A stretch of DNA of 21,532 bases from a virus: the IMG/VR virus record IMGVR_UViG_3300021378_001331, positions 1 to 21,532 of that record; one strand, 5' to 3'. The position numbers and the translations under genes are program-made. Under the pieces are notes generated by a model that saw only the letters and a list, made by a program, of their open reading frames with translations, had not been told where the DNA came from and ran no database searches. Of the stretch, positions 14,517 to 21,311 are shown one piece after another (position 1 is the first letter of the stretch; every line of letters begins with the position of its first letter).

Positions 14517-16100
14517 ATGGCACGAGGAACAGCAGATACCAGTCTGGTTAAACAAGGCTATAGTAAAGTCGCATATACTCCAGATACTATACAAGATTTT
14601 AAGAATTGTGCAGATCCTGTGGGTGGTCCTCTGTATTTTATGACTAATCATGTAAAAATACAACATCCTACAAAAGGTGGTATAGATTTTGATCCTTTTA
14701 AATATCAGTTAGACTTAATAGAAAACTATAATAATTACAGATACAGTATTAATATGCTGGGCAGACAGATGGGTAAAACTACTGTAGCGGCAGGATACTT
14801 GCTGTGGTATGCTATGTTTAAGCCTGACAGTACAATATTAGTTGCGGCCCACAAACAAGCAGGTGCTCAGGAAATTATGCAACGTATTAGATATGCATAT
14901 GAAAGTGTGCCAGATCATATTAGAGCCGGTGTAACAGAATACAACAAAGGTTCTATGTCGTTTGATAATGGAAGTAGAATAGTAGCAAGTACAACAACAG
15001 AAAATACTGGTAGGGGTATGTCACTTACATTAGTATACTTAGATGAGTTTGCATTTGTGCCACAACGAATTGCGAGTGAATTCTGGACTTCTTTATCTCC
15101 CACTTTGGCAACTGGTGGTAAATGTATTATTACATCAACACCTAATAGTGATGAAGATACTTTTGCTATGATATGGAATCAAGCAAATAAACTTTTTGAT
15201 GAACATGGTAACGAGCAAGATGTAGGTGTTAATGGATTCAAACCTATGTTAGCGATCTGGGACCAACATCCAGATAGAGATGCCATATGGGCAACAGAAG
15301 AAAGAGGCAGAATTGGTGAAGAACGTTTTAAACGTGAACACGAATGTGAATTTGTTATATATGATGAGACACTTATAGACCCTTTAAAACTATTAGAAAT
15401 GAATGGAAAGGAGCCTATACTTAAAAGTGGGCAAGTAAGATGGTATAAACACCCAACACCAGAAGGCATATATGTATTGTCTTTAGACCCAAGTACAGGA
15501 ACAGGGGGCGATAACGCCGCCATACAGGTCCTAGAATTACCAAGTATGGTACAAGTAGCAGAGTGGTGCCACAATAAAACGCCCATAGAAGGGCAAATAA
15601 AAGTTTGTATGGAGATAATGCAATACATAAAAGACCAAGGAGCACCGCAGATTTATTGGAGTGTTGAGAACAATGCTATAGGTGAAGCCGCCCTAGTTGT
15701 AATTAGAGATACTGGAGAAGAAAACTTTCCAGGGGAAATGCTACATGAACCTAAAAAGGTACAAGGCAAGAAAGGACGTAGAGGATATTACACAACACAT
15801 AAAACAAAGATAGAATCTTGTTTAAATCTTAAACGATTAATTGAACACGATAAGATTAAATTAGGCAGTAAGATGTTAATGAGTGAGTTAAAGAATTTTG
15901 TATCCACAGCAAATACCTTCAAAGCAAAACCTGGACAATCAGACGATTTAGTTATGAGCCTTACCTTAGGACTTAGAATGATAGATTTTATAAGTACCTT
16001 TGAAGACGAGGTTTATAATGCTGTAAATAGTGGTCTTGGTTGGGACGACTTTAATTCAGATGATGACGACGACTGGGATCAACCTATGCCACTTATCTAA
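14517..16100 (+). CDS. 17: Terminase large subunit gp17
   Basis: 527 aa DNA-packaging motor and nuclease (T4 gp17 610 aa). The ATPase half shows Walker A GRQMGKT (residues 82-88), Walker B LVYLDE (172-177) and the coupling motif ITSTPN (about 205-210). The RNase H-like nuclease half shows Asp324 in LSLDPSTGTGG, Glu384 in SVENNAIGE and Asp476/477 in QSDDLVMS, matching the T4 acidic triad. The very C-terminus is acidic (NSDDDDDWDQPMPLI). It assembles on the portal and translocates DNA into the prohead, working with gp16. The stop overlaps the next start by one base (TAATG). Confidence 0.96.
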   Translation: MARGTADTSLVKQGYSKVAYTPDTIQDFKNCADPVGGPLYFMTNHVKIQHPTKGGIDFDPFKYQLDLIENYNNYRYSINMLGRQMGKTTVAAGYLLWYAMFKPDSTILVAAHKQAGAQEIMQRIRYAYESVPDHIRAGVTEYNKGSMSFDNGSRIVASTTTENTGRGMSLTLVYLDEFAFVPQRIASEFWTSLSPTLATGGKCIITSTPNSDEDTFAMIWNQANKLFDEHGNEQDVGVNGFKPMLAIWDQHPDRDAIWATEERGRIGEERFKREHECEFVIYDETLIDPLKLLEMNGKEPILKSGQVRWYKHPTPEGIYVLSLDPSTGTGGDNAAIQVLELPSMVQVAEWCHNKTPIEGQIKVCMEIMQYIKDQGAPQIYWSVENNAIGEAALVVIRDTGEENFPGEMLHEPKKVQGKKGRRGYYTTHKTKIESCLNLKRLIEHDKIKLGSKMLMSELKNFVSTANTFKAKPGQSDDLVMSLTLGLRMIDFISTFEDEVYNAVNSGLGWDDFNSDDDDDWDQPMPLI

Positions 16101-17311
16101 TGGCAACTTTTAATTTAAAAGGAAAAACTGTAACAATTCCTAACGGATATTCCCAAGAAGACACTATAAAAACATATAGGCACAAACGGCATAAACATCT
16201 TCCATTTACATTTACTTCAGAAGACACTTATAAAAAATATGCTATTGAGAGTGGTATATTTAATAGATATGATTTTTTCAAAAACATAGATAAGTTAATT
16301 TACCACATAGAATTTAGTAATGAACTTATTTTAGAGAAAATATTAACAGAAGATTTTCACTTTACAATACCCGATTATATTGTTAATGATAGCAACTACA
16401 ATATTGTTATAGATACAATTACTGCTGATTTATTACCTGATGTAAGCAGTACACAAGAAAATGATTTAGTTTTCCATAAGATTTTAATTAATACAATTAA
16501 AAAATATAATTTAAGTAAAGAAAGGTTTATAGTGTTAGGATATTATTATAATATAAATTCTTTAGAATTTACATATATCCCTATACATTATTTGTTTTAC
16601 TCTAAATATTCTTATGATCCTAATATTCTAGAGGATAAAATTAAACAAATAGAATCTCATACTAAAAGACAATTTAAAATATTATGTCTTAATAATAAAC
16701 CAAGAGAACATAGAATAGATTTATTTAATTATGCATTTCAAAATGATTTACTTAAAAGTAATCATCATACATTTGCCTCTACTGTAGAAAAATTAAGACA
16801 TTACACAACAAAAACATATCCGTTTGAGTATTTGCTTCCTTTTAATACAGATTTAACTTTACAAGAAAATAATTGGAGTGGAGCATTTGAACGTTACCAA
16901 ACTCTTGCAATAAATTCTTATGTTGATTTTAGTACAGAAACAAGATTTATAGAAAACGGCCCTATTATTTTAACAGAAAAAGCATCTCAATCTTTTAAAA
17001 ATGTTAAACCTTTTGTATATTGTGCAACACCTGGTTCCTTACAACTATTAAAAGATAAGGGATTTAAAACTTTTGATAAATGGTGGTCAGAAGAATATGA
17101 CAGCATTACTGATAATGAAGAACGTATGAACGAATTATGTAGGTTATACAAAGAATTGACTGAGTATTCTGATGAGCAATGGGTAGATATAATTTACGAT
17201 ATGAAAGATGTTCTAATACACAATTTTAATACCTTTAAACTACATCTAGAACAAGATACCATACTTGACAACATTAACAATCACTTTGAAAACAATCAAA
17301 TAGATAAATAG
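16100..17311 (+). CDS. Glycosyltransferase-like protein
   Basis: 403 aa, starting in the gp17 stop (TAATG), so coupled to terminase translation. The C-terminal half has the layout of exostosin/fucosyltransferase-like phage proteins: LCLNNKPREHRIDLF (195-209), IILTEKASQSFKNVKPFVYC (289-308), then ATPGSLQLLKDKGFKTFDKWW (309-329) and EEYDSITDNEERM. In such enzymes the Glu-Lys and Gly-rich loop bind the nucleotide-sugar donor. The N-terminal half (KHLPFTFTSEDTYKK onward) is more divergent and may bind the acceptor. It is probably cytoplasmic, with no signal or membrane segment. Base composition looks even more AT-rich than its neighbours. The assignment rests on motif memory; a role in modifying virion proteins or host glycans is inference. 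Confidence 0.55.
   Translation: MATFNLKGKTVTIPNGYSQEDTIKTYRHKRHKHLPFTFTSEDTYKKYAIESGIFNRYDFFKNIDKLIYHIEFSNELILEKILTEDFHFTIPDYIVNDSNYNIVIDTITADLLPDVSSTQENDLVFHKILINTIKKYNLSKERFIVLGYYYNINSLEFTYIPIHYLFYSKYSYDPNILEDKIKQIESHTKRQFKILCLNNKPREHRIDLFNYAFQNDLLKSNHHTFASTVEKLRHYTTKTYPFEYLLPFNTDLTLQENNWSGAFERYQTLAINSYVDFSTETRFIENGPIILTEKASQSFKNVKPFVYCATPGSLQLLKDKGFKTFDKWWSEEYDSITDNEERMNELCRLYKELTEYSDEQWVDIIYDMKDVLIHNFNTFKLHLEQDTILDNINNHFENNQIDK
17303..17310 (+). promoter_or_regulatory. T4-type late promoter of the 487 aa gene, predicted leaderless
   Basis: GATAAATA is followed by five bases (GTATT) and ATG at 17316. The motif overlaps the TAG stop of the glycosyltransferase-like gene. Confidence 0.7.
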
Positions 17312-17315
17312 TATT

Positions 17316-18779
17316 ATGTCAATTAATATGGAAACAGTAGCAGAAAAAACCTTTAATGTCTTGAAAGGCTTTGGCTTTGAAGTAAGAAGTTTTGATAAAG
17401 ACGGTAATCAGGTTATTAATCCAAAAGAAGCAACAAGGTTTGCTGTAGCAGAACCTAACTTACTTGCTAGATTAGACATTAAAGAAAAAGCATTACTATT
17501 AGCAACAAGTCAGGATTTAAGTGAAAGTCCTGTAAGAGATATGTTAAAAGAACTTGCACAAGATTATTTAATGAGTTTTGACTACAAAATATTTGACAAA
17601 AGAATTAAACCTAAAGGCGAAAAAGTAGATATCAAAAGAAATGCGGAGACTGACATGGCAGACGTTATGGAAGAAATTAATACTATAAGAAAATTATCAG
17701 GATTAGATCCAGTAGAAGAAAACACAAAAGATCCAGAAAGTAAATGTGACTGTGAATGCTGTTTAGGTTCAGGTATGGTTACTGACGGTAAAACATGTCC
17801 AAAATGTGATGGTGATGGTGAAGAGCCGGGCTTTGGTGGTACTAAAGCATACGAAGATAAAGAACAAGTTGCAGAAGCAAGTTTAGGTAAAATGACTGGT
17901 AGTAGAAAGTCCAGTTATCAACCACTAGCAGACAATGTTAAAATTATTGTTAGACATAATAAAGATGTAAACGAAGAAGTACGTGGTGCTAGAAGTAGAA
18001 ATATACATAGTATATTAATACAACGTGGTGAAGAAAAGTTTAAAATGGCAGAAAACAATTTACAGGCCGCAAGAGCAATGGCAAGACATTTGCACAATGG
18101 CGGAGAAACTTTTGACGAAATAGGCGAAGCAATTACAGAAATGTCAAAAGACTATGGCAAACTTAGAGAATTTGTTAGATATGTAAGAAAGGCTAACTTG
18201 GTTAACGAAACCAATGAAGAGTTTGTAGCATTAGCAGTAGAAAATATTAATGATATAAAAACAAACTTAAAAAGATTAAGTGGTGTTAAGTCTTATGCAA
18301 ATGCAGTAGAAACAGTTACAAATTATAACAATGTAGAATTGTTACAAGACGACTTAGATTTAGAAAGTAAATTTACAGAAACACATTTTGATGACAAAGT
18401 TGCAAATGTATTAGATAATTTAAAAGTAATGGCTAGTAAAAGAAATGCTTTTGAAAGTTACATTACAAACGCAATAGCAAACGAAACGTTTGAAAACATT
18501 AAAGATCAACTTAAAGAAGACGAGTTAATGGAATTTGATACACCTCATGCTAAACTTGGACATCAAGTTAGTAGATTAGGGTTTAATGCAAAAGACGAAA
18601 AACTTGGAAACTATTTACATAGCATTAGTAGTAAACTTAATGCTGGTGGACAACTAAGCCAATTCGAGTACGGCGCAATTAAAAGTAGTCTATTAAGTGC
18701 AGGTCAGCACAATGTACAAACTGCTCCTATGACAGCAACAGAGTCATATGAAGCATTTTTAGACCAGTTTATCATATAA
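17316..18779 (+). CDS. Conserved phage protein with a half DnaJ-type zinc motif, function unknown
   Basis: 487 aa. The N-terminal domain (residues 1-130) contains FGFEVRSFDKDGNQVINPKE and a helical part. At 144-168 there are two CxxCxGxG motifs (C146-C149-LGSG and C161-C164-DGDG), i.e. half of the four-motif DnaJ cysteine-rich domain, enough to bind one zinc; Cys144 and Cys148 are extra. A second domain at about 200-300 (DNVKIIVRHNKDVNEEVRG, RSRNIHSILIQRGEEKFKMA, ARAMARHLHNGGETFDEIG) is followed by a long helical C-terminal part. No J-domain is present, so this is not a DnaJ. The function is not recognised. It is transcribed from its own late promoter without leader and ends just before the gp32 promoters. 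Confidence 0.7.
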   Translation: MSINMETVAEKTFNVLKGFGFEVRSFDKDGNQVINPKEATRFAVAEPNLLARLDIKEKALLLATSQDLSESPVRDMLKELAQDYLMSFDYKIFDKRIKPKGEKVDIKRNAETDMADVMEEINTIRKLSGLDPVEENTKDPESKCDCECCLGSGMVTDGKTCPKCDGDGEEPGFGGTKAYEDKEQVAEASLGKMTGSRKSSYQPLADNVKIIVRHNKDVNEEVRGARSRNIHSILIQRGEEKFKMAENNLQAARAMARHLHNGGETFDEIGEAITEMSKDYGKLREFVRYVRKANLVNETNEEFVALAVENINDIKTNLKRLSGVKSYANAVETVTNYNNVELLQDDLDLESKFTETHFDDKVANVLDNLKVMASKRNAFESYITNAIANETFENIKDQLKEDELMEFDTPHAKLGHQVSRLGFNAKDEKLGNYLHSISSKLNAGGQLSQFEYGAIKSSLLSAGQHNVQTAPMTATESYEAFLDQFII

Positions 18780-18793
18780 TATTACGTTATAAA

Positions 18794-18801
18794 GATAAAT
18801 A
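18794..18801 (+). promoter_or_regulatory. T4-type late promoter upstream of gp32
   Basis: GATAAATA lies 15 bases after the 487 aa gene and 145 bases before the gp32 start. Late transcripts would contain the inverted repeat at 18808-18837 and all of the leader used by the early promoter. Confidence 0.6.
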
Positions 18802-18807
18802 AATTTG

Positions 18808-18837
18808 TTGGAAAGGTAAAGTAATTTAATTTTCCAA
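18808..18837 (+). repeat. Inverted repeat between the two gp32 promoters
   Basis: TTGGAAA and TTTCCAA, 7 bp arms with a 16-base loop. No T run follows. It would be present only in late or read-through mRNA, not in the early gp32 transcript. Confidence 0.4.
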
Positions 18838-18854
18838 TAGTTGTAAAAAAGTAC

Positions 18855-18883
18855 TTGACTTTTTTGCATCAAGGCATTATAAT
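18855..18883 (+). promoter_or_regulatory. Sigma70-type promoter of gp32-uvsX
   Basis: TTGACT (18855-18860, five of six consensus) and a perfect TATAAT (18878-18883) are spaced by 17 bases. It faces gp32 and should allow expression of gp32 and uvsX before late functions appear. Expected start is near 18890, giving a leader of about 57 bases. Confidence 0.88.
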
Positions 18884-18892
18884 AAAAAAACA

Positions 18893-18920
18893 GTTGTATC
18901 CTAAACACAGAAGGTACAGC
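18893..18920 (+). promoter_or_regulatory. Leader hairpin of gp32 mRNA (candidate autoregulatory site)
   Basis: GTTGTA pairs with TACAGC (one T-G wobble), then a bulged T, then CCT pairs with AGG around a 9-base loop AAACACAGA, nine pairs in total. It begins a few bases after the expected early start site and ends 14 bases before the Shine-Dalgarno. T4 gp32 represses its own translation through a structured leader; whether this hairpin does the same is inference. Confidence 0.45.
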
Positions 18921-18946
18921 GAAACATGGCATATAGGAGAAAAAAC

Positions 18947-19972
18947 ATGGCATCTTTAGCAGAAATCAGAGCAAAACTACAATCAATGGAATCTAAACCA
19001 GGCGGTGGTTCAAAAGCTCAAGGCGATAACGCAATATACCCATTTTGGAACATAGACGAAGGCACATCAGCAGTGATGAGGTTTTTGCCTGATAGTGATC
19101 CAAATAACACGTTCTTTTGGGTAGAACGACAAATGATCAGACTAACATTTCCAGGAGTGGCAGGCGGAGACGCAAGGCCAGTTACTGTACAAGTCCCTTG
19201 TATGGAAATGTGGAATGAGACATGTCCAATATTAACTGAGGTAAGACCTTGGTTCAAAGATCCTTCTTTAGAAGATATGGGTCGTAAATATTGGAAAAAA
19301 AGAAGTTACATTTTCCAAGGGTTTGTAAATGAAAATCCTTTAGATGAGACTTCACCAGAGAATCCAATTAGAAGATTTGTAATTGGTCCTCAAATATTTA
19401 ACATAATCAAATCAGCACTTATGGACCCAGAGATGGAAAACCTTCCAACAGACTATGTTGCAGGTACTGATTTCAGATTATCCAAAACAACCAAAGGTCA
19501 ATATGCAGACTATTCTACAAGTAAGTGGGCGAGAAAAGAAAGTGCTCTTACTGAAGAAAACTTAGCGGCAATTGATACACATGGTTTGTATAACTTAAAC
19601 GACTTCCTTCCAGCAAAACCAAGTGCTGAGGGAGTACAAGCAATTTCCGAAATGTTTGCGGCAAGTGTAGACGGGGAACTTTATGACCCTGCAAAGTGGG
19701 GTGATTTTTACAAACCCTACGGACTTGATACAGGAAGTAGCACACAATCAACAGTCGCTCCAGCTCAAACTGTACAAGCAACTGCAACAGAGAGTGTGGC
19801 ACCTGTAACAACACCTGCACCAGCAGTAGCGGAAACAACTGCACCAGCAGTAGAAACTCCTGCTCCAGCACCAGCGGCTGAACCCGTTGCAAGTGCTCCA
19901 GCAGAAGGAGACGCAGGCAAGAAGTCAGCAGATGACATTCTTAATATGATTCGTAACAGACAATCAAGTTAA
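18947..19972 (+). CDS. 32: Single-stranded DNA-binding protein gp32
   Basis: 341 aa from the ATG at 18947. I prefer this start over an in-frame ATG at 18926 because AGGAG (18935-18939) sits seven bases before it, and the resulting MASLAEIRAKLQ is a typical gp32 N-terminus. The core shows the marine T4-like gp32 signature: IYPFWNIDEGTSAVMRFLPD, TFFWVERQMIRL, VQVPCMEMW, RKYWKKRSYIFQGFV, NPIRRFVIGPQI, and DYSTSKWARKE. gp32 coats single-stranded DNA in replication and recombination and loads with UvsX. T4 gp32 binds zinc through one His and three Cys; here only two Cys and one distant His exist, so that site is absent. After residue about 250 comes an Ala/Pro/Thr-rich linker, then a short tip (SADDILNMIRNRQ) likely to contact partners. 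Confidence 0.93.
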   Translation: MASLAEIRAKLQSMESKPGGGSKAQGDNAIYPFWNIDEGTSAVMRFLPDSDPNNTFFWVERQMIRLTFPGVAGGDARPVTVQVPCMEMWNETCPILTEVRPWFKDPSLEDMGRKYWKKRSYIFQGFVNENPLDETSPENPIRRFVIGPQIFNIIKSALMDPEMENLPTDYVAGTDFRLSKTTKGQYADYSTSKWARKESALTEENLAAIDTHGLYNLNDFLPAKPSAEGVQAISEMFAASVDGELYDPAKWGDFYKPYGLDTGSSTQSTVAPAQTVQATATESVAPVTTPAPAVAETTAPAVETPAPAPAAEPVASAPAEGDAGKKSADDILNMIRNRQSS

Positions 19973-19981
19973 GGAGATATC

Positions 19982-21088
19982 ATGCAAAAACCATTTGACT
20001 TAACAAAGTTCAGAACCGGTTTAACTAAAAGCATTAGTGGAATTAGTGCTGGTTTCCATGACCCAAAGGATTGGATCAGCACTGGTAACAAAACATTAGA
20101 CTACCTAATAAGTGGGGACTTCAATGGAGGTATCCCACTAGGTAAAGTTAGTGTGTTTGCAGGTGAATCAGGTTCTGGTAAATCGTTTATATGTTCTGGC
20201 AACATTGTTAAAAATGCACAAGATCAAGGATGTCAAGTAGTATTATTTGACTCTGAAAATGCATTGGATGAACAATGGCTACAGGCATTAGATGTAGATA
20301 CGTCACCAGAAAAACTATTAAAAATTAGTGTTTCAATGATTGACGATGTTGCTAAAGCAATAAGTGAATTTATGAAAGACTATAAAAGCAATTATGGCGA
20401 TATGGCATATGAAGATATGCCTAAGTTACTGTTTGTTATAGATAGTTTAGGAATGTTGTTGACGCCTACAGACGTAACACAATTTGAGAAAGGTGATATG
20501 AAAGGTGATATGGGTAGAAAACCAAAGGCTTTGGCGTCTTTAGTTAGAAACACAGTTAACCAAATAGCACCCTTTCCAATTGGAATTGTAGCAACAAACC
20601 ACACTTATGCTTCGCAAGATATGTTTGACCCTGATGATAAAATATCAGGTGGACAAGGTTTTATATACGCATCAAGTATTGTTGTAGCAATTAAAAAACT
20701 TAAACTAAAAGAGGACGAAGCAGGAAACAAAGTTTCTACAGTACAAGGTATAAGAGCCGCCTGTAAAGTAATGAAGTCTAGATATAGTAAACCTTTTGAA
20801 GGTGTACAGATTAAGATTCCATATGAAACAGGAATGGACCCATATAGTGGTATGGTAGAAATGTTAGAAGCAAAAGAGATACTTACTAAAGTAGGTAATA
20901 AACTTTCTTATGTTTCTCCTGTAACAGGCGAAGAGATCAAAGAGTTCAGGAAAGGCTGGACTAATGATAAACTACAAGTAATTTTAGATGAATGGGGACA
21001 AAATCCTATGGCACAAGATGATGTTGTAGAGGATATTGACCCTGATGTTTTTGAACCAGATACGGAGGATTACACAGATGAGTCCTGA
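19982..21088 (+). CDS. uvsX: RecA-like recombinase UvsX
   Basis: 368 aa RecA-family recombinase (T4 UvsX 391 aa). It has Walker A GESGSGKS (residues 61-68), Walker B LLFVID (149-154) with the following SLGML, and the loop ATNHTYAS at about 204-211 in the place of the RecA L2-region signal. The C-terminal tail is acidic (DVVEDIDPDVFEPDTEDYTDES). It forms filaments on gp32-covered single strands and drives recombination-dependent replication and repair. A strong Shine-Dalgarno AAGGAGA (from 19971) precedes the ATG by five bases. It is nine bases behind gp32 and shares its promoters. The next gene overlaps its end by 11 bases. Confidence 0.95.
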   Translation: MQKPFDLTKFRTGLTKSISGISAGFHDPKDWISTGNKTLDYLISGDFNGGIPLGKVSVFAGESGSGKSFICSGNIVKNAQDQGCQVVLFDSENALDEQWLQALDVDTSPEKLLKISVSMIDDVAKAISEFMKDYKSNYGDMAYEDMPKLLFVIDSLGMLLTPTDVTQFEKGDMKGDMGRKPKALASLVRNTVNQIAPFPIGIVATNHTYASQDMFDPDDKISGGQGFIYASSIVVAIKKLKLKEDEAGNKVSTVQGIRAACKVMKSRYSKPFEGVQIKIPYETGMDPYSGMVEMLEAKEILTKVGNKLSYVSPVTGEEIKEFRKGWTNDKLQVILDEWGQNPMAQDDVVEDIDPDVFEPDTEDYTDES

Positions 21089-21308
21089 GGTAGCATTACT
21101 ATTAGACGCATGGGACACGATTAAATCGTTTGTCCCTGCAAAAGAAAGGCTTCATGTAGCAGAAGAACTACTTAGATCTTTTGAAGATCATGTTGATATT
21201 TCAGAAGCAGAAGACAATGCTAATGAGTTCGATTCTATTATGAAAGCCGCATTAATCAGCCACTTTGACATTGGGTTGGAAGATGAAGAAGACGAGGATT
21301 GGGATTAA
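21078..21308 (+). CDS. Small acidic phage protein downstream of uvsX, function unknown
   Basis: 76 aa from the ATG at 21078 (MSPEVALLLDAW). An ATG in the same frame at 21036 exists, but GGAGG at 21064-21068 lies nine bases before 21078, and the extra N-terminal residues come from uvsX overlap, so the shorter form is preferred. It is helical by pattern, with an acidic C-terminus (GLEDEEDEDWD). It overlaps the end of uvsX by 11 bases. Small acidic proteins near DNA-metabolism genes could be DNA mimics or partners, but nothing specific is recognised. Confidence 0.75.
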   Translation: MSPEVALLLDAWDTIKSFVPAKERLHVAEELLRSFEDHVDISEAEDNANEFDSIMKAALISHFDIGLEDEEDEDWD

Positions 21309-21311
21309 TTA

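Noticed and set aside
15179-15628. 149-codon minus-strand open frame opposite gp17
   Set aside because: It lies fully inside the catalytic part of the terminase and shows Ser/Cys-rich shadow composition.
17265-17293. TTGACA at 17265-17270 as a possible -35 box before the 487 aa gene
   Set aside because: No -10-like hexamer lies 15-19 bases downstream; the late motif at 17303 explains the gene better.
18926-18946. Upstream in-frame ATG of gp32 at 18926
   Set aside because: No Shine-Dalgarno before it, whereas AGGAG sits correctly before 18947; the longer N-terminus would be the ribosome-binding site translated.
18759-18953. 64-codon minus-strand open frame across the gp32 promoter region
   Set aside because: It covers the two promoters and both flanking plus-strand gene ends, has a hydrophobic AT-driven composition and no ribosome-binding site.
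19548-19892. 114-codon minus-strand open frame opposite gp32
   Set aside because: Its Leu/Gln/Val-rich product is the complement of the Ala/Pro/Thr-rich gp32 linker; a shadow frame.
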